Below are positions 29,038-37,590 of a stretch of 37,637 nt of DNA, one piece after another. The notes under the pieces are model-generated. The model saw only the letters and a program-made list of their open reading frames with translations, searched no databases and was not told where the DNA came from. The stretch spans positions 1-37,637 of the forward strand of contig JBBTXM010000020.1 of the NCBI GenBank assembly GCA_038062255.1, read 5' to 3'. The position numbers and the translations under genes are program-made. Each line of letters starts with the position of its first letter. Position 1 is the stretch's first letter. Source of the stretch: JBBTXM01 sp038062255 (GTDB lineage Bacteria; Patescibacteriota; Minisyncoccia; UBA11713; 2-01-FULL-45-33).

Positions 29038-30261
29038 ATGATCCACCAAATTGTTATAATCGGCGGGGGGTTTGGAGGAGTTGGAGTGGCAAAATCTCTC
29101 GCGAAATGGGGAAGGGATATCCATATTACTCTAATCGACAAAAACAAATACCACGTTTTTTACCCAAGCCTTTACGAGGTGGCAACAGCCCATGTGCCAG
29201 AAAACGCTATGGGCCACAAAAAAATAAATTTTCACGAACTTTTTTCCTCGTCTTCATGCAGTTTCGATGAAATTTTTTTGGACGATTTAAATATATCCAC
29301 TAAAGAAGGCGAAGTCGTAGAAATAGATTTTAAAGAGCAAAAAATAAATTTAAAAAGCGGGCGCCAAGTAAAGTACGACTTTTTGGTGGTAGGCACCGGG
29401 AGCGAATCAAACTATTTCAATATTCCAGGGCTTTATGAAAATTCTATTACTTTAAAAAATCTTGCCGACGCGCTTATGGTGCGCAATTCTTTGGATGAAC
29501 TGTTCGCTGCTTCTCCAAAAAACAAGGTTATCAAAATTGCGATAGGGGGCGGGGGATTTACAGGGTGCGAGTTTGCCGGAGAACTTGTAGGATTCCTGGA
29601 AAAGCTTTCCAAAATACACGGACGGCCAAAGTTTTATTTTGAGTGTTCCATAATCGACGGCGCAACAAGCGTGCTTAGCGGAGGAGCGGGTCCGTGGACC
29701 CGGCAAAAAGCCAAAGAACGTTTGATTAATTTGGGAGTAAAATTTTATTTGGGTAAAAAGATAAAAGAGGTTAAAAAGAAAAAAATTATTTTAGAAGATG
29801 GTTCTATTATTGATTATGATATATTCATATGGGCTGGAGGGGTAAAAAAGAATACATTTTTGCAAAACCAGCTTTTTGCGGACCCTTATTTTAGAATAAC
29901 TCCCTATGAAAATGTTTTCGGGGTTGGCGACTCCGTTTATTTTGTAAACGAAAAGACTGGCGCGCCTTTGCCAATGACCGCCTCTATGGCGGTAAGAGAA
30001 GCTAAATATGTCGCGGAAAATATTAAAAGAACTATTCAAAAACAAAAGCTTTTGGCATATAGGCCGAAGTTTCCAGGATTTGTGATACCGATTGGCAGAA
30101 AATATGCCATTTTTGAAAAAGGAAAACTTCGAATTGCCGGTTTTCTGCCTTGGGTTTTAAAAGATTTAATTTCGCTCCAGTACTGGGTTTCTATTTTAGG
30201 CATCAGGAGAGGATTTCGCCACTGGCGCCGGGCTATTCAAATTTTTGTAAAAAACGACTAA
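29038..30261 (+). CDS. NDH-2-like NAD(P)/FAD-dependent oxidoreductase
   Basis: 407 aa. Pyridine nucleotide-disulfide oxidoreductase fold, most like type II NADH dehydrogenases. Seen: FAD-binding VIIGGGFGGVGVAKSL, LIDKNKYHVFYPSLYEVATA (family HxFxPLLYEVA), YDFLVVGTGSESNYFNIPG, NAD-binding KIAIGGGGFTGCEFAGEL, the second FAD motif NVFGVGDSVYF, and a C-terminal membrane-associating region (FLPWVLKDLISLQYWVSILGIRRGFRHWRR). It would transfer electrons from NADH to a quinone or another acceptor at the membrane. Whether a respiratory chain exists is unknown from this window. Shares a bidirectional terminator with the convergent PP2C gene. Confidence 0.88.
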   Translation: MIHQIVIIGGGFGGVGVAKSLAKWGRDIHITLIDKNKYHVFYPSLYEVATAHVPENAMGHKKINFHELFSSSSCSFDEIFLDDLNISTKEGEVVEIDFKEQKINLKSGRQVKYDFLVVGTGSESNYFNIPGLYENSITLKNLADALMVRNSLDELFAASPKNKVIKIAIGGGGFTGCEFAGELVGFLEKLSKIHGRPKFYFECSIIDGATSVLSGGAGPWTRQKAKERLINLGVKFYLGKKIKEVKKKKIILEDGSIIDYDIFIWAGGVKKNTFLQNQLFADPYFRITPYENVFGVGDSVYFVNEKTGAPLPMTASMAVREAKYVAENIKRTIQKQKLLAYRPKFPGFVIPIGRKYAIFEKGKLRIAGFLPWVLKDLISLQYWVSILGIRRGFRHWRRAIQIFVKND

Positions 30262-30289
30262 AAAAGCCCCGCTTAGGCGGGGTTTTTTT
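30261..30289. terminator. Bidirectional intrinsic terminator
   Basis: Stem AAAAAGCCCCGC (30261-30272) / GCGGGGTTTTTT (30277-30288), loop TTAG. A-rich on one side and T-rich on the other, so it serves both the NDH-2-like gene and the convergent phosphatase gene. Confidence 0.88.
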
Positions 30290-30292
30290 ATA

Positions 30293-31024
30293 CTATTTTT
30301 TTCTTTGCCAAACAATTGCTGTGGCATTGTCTTTTGTTTGTCTTGCGAGTGCGTCTTCAACAAGTTTTTTTGCGTCGGCGCCTTGCTCAACGAGTTTTAC
30401 TATTCGATCGATTTGCATTTTTGAATTTTCATGCCCAGGATCGATAACCCCGTCAGAAACAGCTATTACAAAACTTTCTTCTGCCAGCTCGATTGTGTAA
30501 ACGTCAGGCTCTCTATTTAAAATGTTATCCAAATACGAATCCCCGAGGGCTCTTGACATTTGCAGGCCATATTGAAGTCTATCGTCGTATATGTGTCCTG
30601 CGCTATATACTCCACCTCTTTTTATTGCTGCTTCTCGTTCCAATAAGTTAGTTCTTACGTTGTGTTCCGGACTTATATTGATAACTCCGTTTTTTGATCT
30701 GATAATTACCGGAGAATCTCCGAGTATGGCAACATTGGCAACTTGCGCGTCTTTTGGTATATGGACAATAGAAAGAGTGGAACCAGATTCAAAATTTTTA
30801 GTTTTATCGTTAAGAATCCTGACAGGTTCAAAGAGAGAATTTGTTTTACTAAATGTTTCCACAAGATTGTCGCAACAATAAATTGATGTTTGCGCGCCGT
30901 TGTGTCCATCCATAATCGCAATTAACCAACCATAGTCTCCGGCAGATAAAACATATTTATCTTCTTGATAACTTCTTTTTCCTATCACGGAAGCAGATGT
31001 GCATTCAACTCCTATTTTTTTCAT
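30293..31024 (-). CDS. PP2C-family serine/threonine phosphatase
   Basis: 243 aa. Metal-dependent PP2C phosphatase. Seen: GKRSYQEDKYV, AIMDGHNGAQ, the SGSTLSIVHI strand, VAILGDSPVII, SRALGDSYLD, FVIAVSDGVID and the terminal KDNATAIVWQ; the metal-binding Asp residues of these motifs are present. Usually opposes Ser/Thr kinases, but none is seen in this window. ATG 31024 has AAGGAG just upstream on the minus strand and a TTGACA-17-TGcAAGACT promoter (31077-31049) overlapping the iscS upstream region. Confidence 0.93.
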   Translation of the reverse strand: MKKIGVECTSASVIGKRSYQEDKYVLSAGDYGWLIAIMDGHNGAQTSIYCCDNLVETFSKTNSLFEPVRILNDKTKNFESGSTLSIVHIPKDAQVANVAILGDSPVIIRSKNGVINISPEHNVRTNLLEREAAIKRGGVYSAGHIYDDRLQYGLQMSRALGDSYLDNILNREPDVYTIELAEESFVIAVSDGVIDPGHENSKMQIDRIVKLVEQGADAKKLVEDALARQTKDNATAIVWQRKK

Positions 31025-31048
31025 TAAAATATCTCCTTTTCCAAATCT

Positions 31049-31077
31049 AGTCTTGCAAAATATTTAAATTTTGTCAA
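31049..31077 (-). promoter_or_regulatory. Predicted promoter of the PP2C gene
   Basis: Minus strand: consensus TTGACA (31077-31072), 17-nt spacer, weak -10 AAGACT preceded by TGC. It overlaps the region that should promote iscS on the other strand. Confidence 0.45.
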
Positions 31078-31087
31078 TATTATAAAA

Positions 31088-32200
31088 ATGAAGCGCATTT
31101 ATTTAGACTACGCTGCCGCTACTCCTTTGGATAAAAAAGTGAAAAAGGCGATGGAGCCGTTCTGGGCTCGCAAATTTGCGAACGCCGGAGCTATTCATGC
31201 CGAAGGCGAAGAGGCTAAAAAAGCCATTGAGAATGCAAGGTCGTCCGCGGCTTCGGTTTTAGGATCTAAATCCGGCGAGGTTTTTTTTACTTCCGGCGCT
31301 ACGGAATCGAACAACCTGGCTCTTTTTGGCATTGCCAGGCATTTTAAAAAGGGCCACATTATCACTTCGGAAATAGAACATCCGTCAGTGCTCGAGCCCT
31401 GCATGGCTCTTGAAAAAGAAGGTTTTAAAATAACGTACCTGAAAGTTGGGGCGGACGGCATAGTGGATCCGGAAGACGTAAAAAAATCTTTAAGGCCAGA
31501 CACAATTTTGGCAAGCATTGTTTATGCAAATAATAAAATTGGCACAATCCAGCCAATACGCGAAATCGGCCAAATTATAAAAGACTATAGACTAAAGACT
31601 AAAAACTATGGACTATTTTTTCATACAGACGCTTGCCAGGCTTCTAATTATTTGAATTTAAAAATTGAAAGCCTCGGGGTTGATTTATTAACTCTCAATG
31701 CTTCCAAAATTTACGGTCCAAAAGGGGTGGGGGTTTTATTTAAAAAAACAGGTGTTAAAATATCTCCGCAAATTCTTGGCGGAGGCCACGAACAAGGCCT
31801 GCGGTCAGGTACGCCCAGCACCCCGCTAATTGTAGGGCTTGCGGAAGCGCTAGTTTTAACCCAAAAAATGAAAAATTACGAAAGCAAAAGGCTTTCCGAA
31901 CTCCGCGATTATTTTATTCAACAAGTTTTAAAAGAAATTCCTGGTTCAAAATTGAACGGGCATTCAAAAAAAAGGCTTCCCAACAATGCAAATTTTAGTT
32001 TTTTGCAGAAAGAAGCAGAGTCCATTATAATAAAGCTTGATATGATGAGTGTTGCGTCGTCTTCCGGTTCTGCCTGCGAGTCTCAACACCAAAAAGATGA
32101 AAAAGAAGAAAGATATTCGGTAAGATTCAGCCTGGGCCGGCACACAAACAAAAAAGAGCTTAATAAAGTTATAGAAGTATTAAAGAAAATAGTAAAATGA
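31088..32200 (+). CDS. iscS: Cysteine desulfurase (IscS/NifS family)
   Basis: 370 aa. PLP enzyme that removes sulfur from cysteine for Fe-S clusters and tRNA thiolation. Seen: YLDYAAATPLDKKV, FTSGATESNNLALFG, HIITSEIEHPSVLEP, the FHTDACQA motif with the PLP-pyridine Asp, the PLP Lys207 in NASKIYGPKG (the usual His before Lys is Ser), GHEQGLRSGTPST, and the active Cys330 in SSGSACES. A run of five 7-nt units at 31583-31617 encodes DYRLKTKNYG, which lengthens the loop before FHTDA. Overlaps the superoxide dismutase start by 4 nt. Confidence 0.95.
   Translation: MKRIYLDYAAATPLDKKVKKAMEPFWARKFANAGAIHAEGEEAKKAIENARSSAASVLGSKSGEVFFTSGATESNNLALFGIARHFKKGHIITSEIEHPSVLEPCMALEKEGFKITYLKVGADGIVDPEDVKKSLRPDTILASIVYANNKIGTIQPIREIGQIIKDYRLKTKNYGLFFHTDACQASNYLNLKIESLGVDLLTLNASKIYGPKGVGVLFKKTGVKISPQILGGGHEQGLRSGTPSTPLIVGLAEALVLTQKMKNYESKRLSELRDYFIQQVLKEIPGSKLNGHSKKRLPNNANFSFLQKEAESIIIKLDMMSVASSSGSACESQHQKDEKEERYSVRFSLGRHTNKKELNKVIEVLKKIVK
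31583..31617 (+). repeat. Five tandem 7-nt units inside iscS
   Basis: GACTATA, GACTAAA, GACTAAA, AACTATG, GACTATT in direct succession (35 nt). It encodes most of DYRLKTKNYGLF, a stretch about 7 residues longer than typical relatives. Confidence 0.6.
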
Positions 32201-32799
32201 AAGAAATAAAACCATTAAAATACAAAGAGTTGAAAGGGCTTTCTGAAAAACAGCTAAGTGAACACCATGATGTTCTTTATGCCGGATACGTGAAAAAATC
32301 TGGAGAAATAGAGGAAAAACTAAAAAACGTCGATTTATCTTCCGCCAACAGCGCGTATAGCGATTTGCGAGAACTCAAAATGGAGGAAACATTCGCAATC
32401 AACGGCGTAAAATTACACGAAGGGTATTTTGATAATATGACACCCAATGGTAGTCCCTCGCAAGGCTCGGGATCTTCGGGCAAAGCCCTCGAGTTGATTA
32501 TTCGCGATTTTGGTTCATACGAAACTTGGGAGAAGGAGTTTAAGGCTATGGGGCTTTGCGCTAGAGGATGGGTTGTGCTGGGCTATGACCTTGATGAAAA
32601 AAAGTTAAAAAATATCTTATGCGATTCTCACAATCAGGGAGGAGTATGGAACATGGTTGCGATTTTGATAATGGATGTTTACGAGCACGCGTACTTTTTG
32701 GATTACGCGACTGCCAGAAAAGCGTATGTTGAAGCGTTTTTCCAAAATATCAATTGGGAATTTGCCAATTCACTTTTAAATAAGTATAATATTTTATAA
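32197..32799 (+). CDS. Iron/manganese superoxide dismutase
   Basis: 200 aa. Converts superoxide to peroxide and oxygen. Metal ligands in their usual places: His in LSEHHDVLYAGYVKK, His in VKLHEGYFDNM, and Asp and His in IMDVYEHAYFLDY (Tyr replaces the common Trp of DVWEHAY). The C-terminal half also shows CARGWVVLGYD and NQGGVWN. Iron or manganese preference cannot be decided. The segment TPNGSPSQGSGSSGKALE is longer than usual and overlaps a hairpin-like TCCC...GGGA sequence at 32454-32472. Follows iscS with a 4-nt overlap and abuts the HtrA gene, suggesting a stress operon. Confidence 0.93.
   Translation: MKEIKPLKYKELKGLSEKQLSEHHDVLYAGYVKKSGEIEEKLKNVDLSSANSAYSDLRELKMEETFAINGVKLHEGYFDNMTPNGSPSQGSGSSGKALELIIRDFGSYETWEKEFKAMGLCARGWVVLGYDLDEKKLKNILCDSHNQGGVWNMVAILIMDVYEHAYFLDYATARKAYVEAFFQNINWEFANSLLNKYNIL
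32454..32472. repeat. Possible in-frame hairpin element in the superoxide dismutase gene
   Basis: TCCC and GGGA ends around TCGCAAGGCTC; imperfect. It encodes SPSQGSG in a lengthened loop. Weak case. Confidence 0.35.
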
Positions 32800-34026
32800 A
32801 TGGAGGAGTTAAACAAACAACAATTTATAGTGCTTGTGATTCTAGTAAGCTTTGTAAGCTCGCTTTTTACGGGAATTGTTACGGTTTCTTTGATGAACCA
32901 GGCGCCCAGTCCTATTACTCAAACAATCCAAAAAGTTATAGAACGCTCTGCGAGTTTGGAAAATTCCCAACAGCCTCTCCAAAAGGAAGAGGCGAAAGAA
33001 CTTGAAATTGGAGCTTTGTCGCGCGATGTTTTGATAGGCGATATAGTAAACCGCGTTTCTCCCGCGGTCGTGAGCGTTATTGCTACAAAAGACATTCCGG
33101 TAATTGAAAAGTATTTTGTAAATCCGTTTCCCGACGACCTTTTTGGAAAGATTTTTCCAGAACTTCAAATTCCGCAGTACCGCCAAAATGGCACCGAAAA
33201 GCGGCAAGTTTCTTCCGGCAGCGGATTTTTTGTGTCGGAAGACGGCTTTGTGGTTACCAATAAGCACGTGGTGGCGGACCGCGATGCGGAATATTCAATT
33301 ATTACAAACGACGGAAAAACAATGCCTGTAAAAGTTGTCGCTCGCGATCCTTTGCACGATATGGCGGTGCTCAAAGCCGATGGCAAGTTTTCTTTTATCG
33401 CGTTGGGGAATTCCGATTCTGTAAAAATCGGGCAAACGGCTATAGCGATTGGCAACGCGCTTGGAGAATTTCAAAACACAGTTTCTATAGGTGTGATTTC
33501 CGGCCTCAAAAGAAATGTTATAGCCTCTAGCGGAGGAGCGGGAGTTGAGGAGCTTACCGACGTTATCCAAACCGACGCGGCGATCAATCCAGGAAATTCC
33601 GGGGGCCCGCTTTTAAACTTCAAAGGCGAAGCGATTGGCCTCAATACGGCAGTGGCGCAGGGCGCGCAGAATATTGGTTTCGCTTTGCCTACAAATCAAA
33701 TTACAAAAGGAATCGACGACATAAAAATTCATGGAAGAATAATTTATCCGTTCCTTGGAGTTCGGTACGCAATGGTGGAAAACGGAGCCGAATTGCAAAA
33801 AGGTCCTAACGGCGAGCCCGCCGTAGTGGATGGTTCTCCAGCGTACAAAGCGGGGCTTAAAGAAAAAGATATAATTTTGGAATTTAGCGGCAAAAAGGTG
33901 ACAGGCGGTACCCCTTTGGCGAAACTAATACAGGAGCGCAAAGCCGGAGAGGCTATAAATATAAAAATTCTCCGCGACGGCGCGGAAGTGATACTCCAGG
34001 CTACACTGGAAGAAAGGAAAGAATAA
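32800..34026 (+). CDS. htrA: HtrA/DegP-type serine protease with PDZ domain, membrane-anchored
   Basis: 408 aa. N-terminal TM helix (about residues 9-31), a linker, a trypsin-like protease domain (about 85-300) and one PDZ domain (about 310-405). Catalytic triad seen: H156 in TNKHVVA, D187 in LHDMAVL, S267 in NPGNSGGPLL. The PDZ region reads GSPAYKAGLKEKDIILEFSGKKV. It degrades damaged proteins outside the membrane. One PDZ domain places it nearer DegS/HtrA than two-PDZ DegP. Starts immediately after the dismutase stop; a TATAAT at 32785-32790 may add a promoter. Confidence 0.95.
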   Translation: MEELNKQQFIVLVILVSFVSSLFTGIVTVSLMNQAPSPITQTIQKVIERSASLENSQQPLQKEEAKELEIGALSRDVLIGDIVNRVSPAVVSVIATKDIPVIEKYFVNPFPDDLFGKIFPELQIPQYRQNGTEKRQVSSGSGFFVSEDGFVVTNKHVVADRDAEYSIITNDGKTMPVKVVARDPLHDMAVLKADGKFSFIALGNSDSVKIGQTAIAIGNALGEFQNTVSIGVISGLKRNVIASSGGAGVEELTDVIQTDAAINPGNSGGPLLNFKGEAIGLNTAVAQGAQNIGFALPTNQITKGIDDIKIHGRIIYPFLGVRYAMVENGAELQKGPNGEPAVVDGSPAYKAGLKEKDIILEFSGKKVTGGTPLAKLIQERKAGEAINIKILRDGAEVILQATLEERKE

Positions 34027-34031
34027 GACCC

Positions 34032-34060
34032 TTGATTTTTGGGAAAAATTATGCTAAACT
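34032..34060 (+). promoter_or_regulatory. Predicted sigma-70 promoter of the ClpB-type gene
   Basis: TTGATT at 34032-34037, 17-nt spacer, extended -10 TGcTAAACT ending at 34060. The predicted leader of about 36 nt contains a small GATAAA/TTTATC hairpin at 34073-34086 and no Shine-Dalgarno site. No CIRCE-like heat-shock operator is visible. Confidence 0.5.
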
Positions 34061-34102
34061 TTAAAATGACAGGATAAATTTTTATCAGTTTTATTAAAGT
34101 AT

Positions 34103-36796
34103 ATGCCTCCATTTTCGCAATTTACGATAAAAGCCCAAGAAGCCCTCAAAAAAGCGCACGAGCTCGCGGCCGAAAGAGGGGCGAACCAAATAGACGCTTT
34201 GCATCTTTTGGCCGCTTTGGTGCTCCAGGAAGAAGGCCTTGTGCCGTCTTTGCTGGACAAGCTCGAAATCGACCAGCCGAATTTGGTAGATTTGGTTTTA
34301 GGAGAACTCAACGATACATTGAGAGCGAATATTTTGTCTCCATCGCCGCAGATATTTTTGACGCAAGAATTGGGCAGGGTGCTTGAAGAAGCCCACAAAG
34401 CTGCTGCGTACTTAAAAGATGATTTTATTTCTACCGAACATTTGTTTATGGGGCTTTTGGAAGCGCCATCGAGGGCAAGAGAAATGCTTTCCAGGCTTTC
34501 TTTAAATAAAGAAATGATACTTCGAGCTCTTGCGGATCTTCGCGGTAACCAAAGAGTTACCGACGTTGAACCCGAAAACAAATACCAGGCTCTTTCAAAA
34601 TACGCGCGCAATTTGACTCGCTACGCCAAAGAAGACAAGCTTGATCCGGTTATCGGCAGAGATGAAGAAATTCGGAGAGTGATGCAGATACTTTCGAGGA
34701 GGACAAAAAATAATCCAGTTCTGATAGGCGAAGCTGGAGTTGGAAAAACAGCAATCGCAGAAGGTTTGGCAAAAAGGATAGTATCGGGCGACGTGCCGGA
34801 GGCTCTCAAAAACAAAGAGCTGATATCATTGGATTTGGGCGCGCTTGTTGCCGGCACAAAATACAGGGGTGAATTTGAAGAAAGGCTCAAAGCCGTAATG
34901 AAAGAACTCGAACGCGCCGGAGGAAACGTTTTGCTTTTTATAGACGAACTCCATACTATTGTTGGCGCGGGAGCCGCCGAAGGGGCGATAGACGCTTCCA
35001 GTATGTTAAAACCCGCGCTGGCTCGCGGAGAGCTTCATGTAATTGGAGCGACAACCATAAAAGAATATCAAAAACATATTGAAAAAGACGCGGCTCTTGC
35101 CCGCAGATTCCAGCCGGTCTATGTGGAAGAGCCTACTCCGGAAAATACGATAGCTATTTTGCGCGGTATAAAAAACAGATATGAACTCCACCACGGAGTC
35201 CGTATTACTGACTCCGCGATAGTTTCCGCCGTTAATCTTTCGGCTCGGTATATTACCGACAGATTTTTGCCGGACAAAGCCATAGATTTAATAGATGAAT
35301 CGGCCTCTTCATTGCGGTTGCAAATGGATAGTATGCCTATTGATTTAGAAAACGCCAAAAGAGACATAATGAGGCTCGAAATAGAAAAAGAAGCTCTCAA
35401 AAAGGAATCAGACATGGGTGCCAAAATGAAAATTAAATCGATACAGCAAAATATCGAATTTGTAAAAGAAAAAACCGCCGGACTTGAATTAAAATGGAAA
35501 AACGAAAAAGAAACAATTGACGCTATGCGCGAACTTAAAAAAGATTTGGAAATTCTTCGCCAAGAATCCGATTTGGCCGAACGAAGTGGCGACTTCGCAA
35601 AAGTTGCCGAACTTCGGTATGGGAGAATTCCGGAAGCTGAAAAAAAGATTTTATCTTTGGAAGCCAAGTTGCGAAAGGTTCAGCGTTCGCAGAGAATTAT
35701 GAAAGAAGAAGTAACCGAAGACGATATTGCCGATATTGTAGGGCGTTGGACAGGCATTCCGGTAAAGCGTATTTTGGAAGGTGAAAAACAAAAACTTTTG
35801 CGGATTGAATCTGCGCTCAAAGAAAGGGTTGTGGGGCAAGACGAAGCGATAGGAAAAATCGCCCAGGCTATAAGAAGATCTCGCGCTGGCATTGCCGATG
35901 AAAAAAAGCCAATAGGTTCGTTTATGTTCATGGGTCCCACAGGGGTAGGGAAGACAGAGCTTGGTTTGGCGCTAGCGGAATTTTTATTTAACGATGAAAA
36001 ATCCCTAATACGGATAGATATGTCAGAATTTATGGAGCGCCATTCGGTATCCAAATTTATCGGTTCGCCCCCGGGATACGTGGGTTATGAAGAGAGTGGC
36101 AATATCACCGAGCTTGTGCGCCACAGGCCGTATAGCGTAATTTTGTTTGATGAAATCGAAAAAGCGCACCCGGAAATTTTTAACATAATGCTCCAAATTT
36201 TAGACAACGGCAGGCTGACAGATGCCAAGGGTAGGTATGTAAATTTCAAAAACTCGGTAATAATAATGACATCCAACATTGGCGGAGAATTTATAAAAGA
36301 AATAGCCTCTCTGGGTTTTGTAAATAGAGAGGGGGACAAGGGAGCGAAAGAAAAAGAAAAAGAGCTCAAAGAAAAAATTTTTAGTTCGTTGGAGCGCAGG
36401 TTCCGCCCAGAATTCATAAACAGGCTTGATGAAATTGTCGTGTTTAACTCCCTGGCTCTCGATAGCATCAAAAAAATCGCTCGCATACAGCTTGCCAGAT
36501 TAATTTCGCGCCTTGCCGAAAGAAATATTTCGGTAAGCATAAGTCCAGAGGCCGAAGCAGAGCTTGCAAAAGAAGGCTACGACCATTTGTTCGGGGCGCG
36601 CCCGCTTAAGCGTTTGATACAAAATAAAATTCTCAATCCTCTAGCCGAAAAAATAGTTGCCAACAAAATCCGCAATGGGGACAGAGTGTTTGCAGATTTT
36701 GTAAATGAAGAATTTATCATAAACGCCGAGCATCCAATGCGCGCCAGCAGTGGTGTTGCAAAAAATTTAAAACAAAAAGCGGAAGCGGTTAATTAG
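34103..36796 (+). CDS. clpB: ClpB-type AAA+ ATPase carrying a ClpP-loop-like tripeptide
   Basis: 897 aa. N-terminal Clp repeat domain (1-145), AAA1 with Walker A GEAGVGKT near residue 210, a long coiled-coil middle domain (about 400-525, including [13 protein letters not shown] and [11 protein letters not shown] as in ClpB disaggregases), and AAA2 with Walker A GPTGVGKT near 612. The arginine-finger region [13 protein letters not shown] and the C-terminal small domain [16 protein letters not shown] are also present. ClpB rescues aggregated proteins without ClpP. Unusually, residues 737-739 are LGF in an inserted loop ([20 protein letters not shown]), the position where ClpA/ClpC carry the IGL/VGF tripeptide that docks ClpP. 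It could therefore act with a protease; no clpP is present in this window. Confidence 0.92.
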   Translation: MPPFSQFTIKAQEALKKAHELAAERGANQIDALHLLAALVLQEEGLVPSLLDKLEIDQPNLVDLVLGELNDTLRANILSPSPQIFLTQELGRVLEEAHKAAAYLKDDFISTEHLFMGLLEAPSRAREMLSRLSLNKEMILRALADLRGNQRVTDVEPENKYQALSKYARNLTRYAKEDKLDPVIGRDEEIRRVMQILSRRTKNNPVLIGEAGVGKTAIAEGLAKRIVSGDVPEALKNKELISLDLGALVAGTKYRGEFEERLKAVMKELERAGGNVLLFIDELHTIVGAGAAEGAIDASSMLKPALARGELHVIGATTIKEYQKHIEKDAALARRFQPVYVEEPTPENTIAILRGIKNRYELHHGVRITDSAIVSAVNLSARYITDRFLPDKAIDLIDESASSLRLQMDSMPIDLENAKRDIMRLEIEKEALKKESDMGAKMKIKSIQQNIEFVKEKTAGLELKWKNEKETIDAMRELKKDLEILRQESDLAERSGDFAKVAELRYGRIPEAEKKILSLEAKLRKVQRSQRIMKEEVTEDDIADIVGRWTGIPVKRILEGEKQKLLRIESALKERVVGQDEAIGKIAQAIRRSRAGIADEKKPIGSFMFMGPTGVGKTELGLALAEFLFNDEKSLIRIDMSEFMERHSVSKFIGSPPGYVGYEESGNITELVRHRPYSVILFDEIEKAHPEIFNIMLQILDNGRLTDAKGRYVNFKNSVIIMTSNIGGEFIKEIASLGFVNREGDKGAKEKEKELKEKIFSSLERRFRPEFINRLDEIVVFNSLALDSIKKIARIQLARLISRLAERNISVSISPEAEAELAKEGYDHLFGARPLKRLIQNKILNPLAEKIVANKIRNGDRVFADFVNEEFIINAEHPMRASSGVAKNLKQKAEAVN

Positions 36797-36810
36797 AGTT
36801 TTCTCCTAAA

Positions 36811-36834
36811 ATGTCCAACGTTGGATGTTGGACA
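36811..36834. repeat. REP-like palindrome, family B, copy 1 (left flank of RAYT-B)
   Basis: Arms TGTCCAAC (36812-36819) and GTTGGACA (36827-36834) around GTTGGAT. Lies between the ClpB-type gene and RAYT-B. Confidence 0.85.
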
Positions 36835-36847
36835 ACTGCAAAATAAC

Positions 36848-36856
36848 TGCTAAAAC
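36848..36856 (+). promoter_or_regulatory. Extended -10 of RAYT-B (TGcTAAAAC), leaderless arrangement
   Basis: The hexamer at 36851-36856 ends exactly 6 nt before ATG 36863, the same placement as for RAYT-A. Confidence 0.4.
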
Positions 36857-36862
36857 TAAATC

Positions 36863-37528
36863 ATGCCAAGAGCACAATTTGCTGAGGGAGAATATTATCA
36901 TATCTATAATAGGGGAGTAGAAAAGAGAAGTATTTTTACTAATGATCAGGATAGGTGGCGTTTTCTGACGCTTCTTATCATATTACAGGGCGATACTTCT
37001 ATTCCTCAAATAAAGCGAATTCTTCCAAATGTCCAACATTGGAGGTTGGACGATGAGTTGTTTCAGGAAATAGAAAAAAATAGAACAGTGGAATTAATAA
37101 GTTTTTGTTTAATGCCGAATCACTATCATCTTATGCTCGGTGAAATAAAAGAAGGCGGTATATCAAAGTTTATGCAGCGTATTTCTGACTCATATACAAA
37201 ATACTTCAATATAAAATATGACCGTAGCGGCCATTTATTTGGAGGAAAATTTCAATCTGTTCACATTGATGAAAATACATATTTAAATTATCTTTCGGCA
37301 TACATTCATCTAAATCCTAGAGGACTTAATTCGTGGCATTCTAAAGAAATAAGCTATCCTTGGTCAAGTTTTCAAGATTTTTGCAAAGAAAATCGTTTTG
37401 GCAAATTTCTAAATCCATCTTTAATACTTGATCAGTTTGCCGATAAAAAAGAATATCGGAACTTCGTTGAATCGACGTCTTTTAAAAAAATTGAGAATCG
37501 ACTGGGTTCAGAATATTTAATAGATTAA
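36863..37528 (+). CDS. REP-associated tyrosine transposase (Y1/HUH family), RAYT-B
   Basis: 221 aa. Same family as RAYT-A but clearly diverged. Seen: EYYHIYNRGVEKR at the N-terminus, the HUH motif MPNHYHLML (H87, H89), SGHLFGGKFQSVHID, and the likely catalytic Tyr147 in LSAYIHLNPRG. A family-B palindrome lies inside the ORF at 37031-37051 and encodes NVQHWRLD (residues 56-63), the same region of the protein that holds the internal palindrome of RAYT-A. Flanked by palindromes at 36811 and 37557, giving a unit of about 770 bp. Intact, so probably active on family-B sites. Confidence 0.92.
   Translation: MPRAQFAEGEYYHIYNRGVEKRSIFTNDQDRWRFLTLLIILQGDTSIPQIKRILPNVQHWRLDDELFQEIEKNRTVELISFCLMPNHYHLMLGEIKEGGISKFMQRISDSYTKYFNIKYDRSGHLFGGKFQSVHIDENTYLNYLSAYIHLNPRGLNSWHSKEISYPWSSFQDFCKENRFGKFLNPSLILDQFADKKEYRNFVESTSFKKIENRLGSEYLID
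37031..37051. repeat. REP-like palindrome, family B, copy 2 (inside the RAYT-B ORF)
   Basis: Arms GTCCAAC and GTTGGAC around ATTGGAG, with the same loop as copy 3. In frame it gives NVQHWRLD. Confidence 0.88.
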
Positions 37529-37556
37529 TGAATTTTCCAATATGTTCAACGGTCCA

Positions 37557-37581
37557 ATGTCCAACATTGGAGGTTGGACAT
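37557..37581. repeat. REP-like palindrome, family B, copy 3 (right flank of RAYT-B)
   Basis: Arms ATGTCCAAC and GTTGGACAT around ATTGGAG. A second partial GTCCAATGT lies just upstream at 37552-37560. Confidence 0.88.
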
Positions 37582-37590
37582 AGCAGAGCC

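Larger units (their letters stand above)
36811..37581 (+). mobile_element. RAYT-B unit: transposase with flanking and internal family-B palindromes
   Basis: Same architecture as the RAYT-A unit with a different palindrome sequence. No target duplication is visible; autonomous mobility is inference. Confidence 0.65.

Noticed and set aside
31195..31518. 107-codon minus-strand open frame in iscS
   Set aside because: Shadow of a fully conserved gene, with no start signals.
34073..34086. CIRCE-type heat-shock operator upstream of the ClpB-type gene
   Set aside because: The inverted repeat GATAAA/TTTATC does not match the CIRCE arms and is too short.
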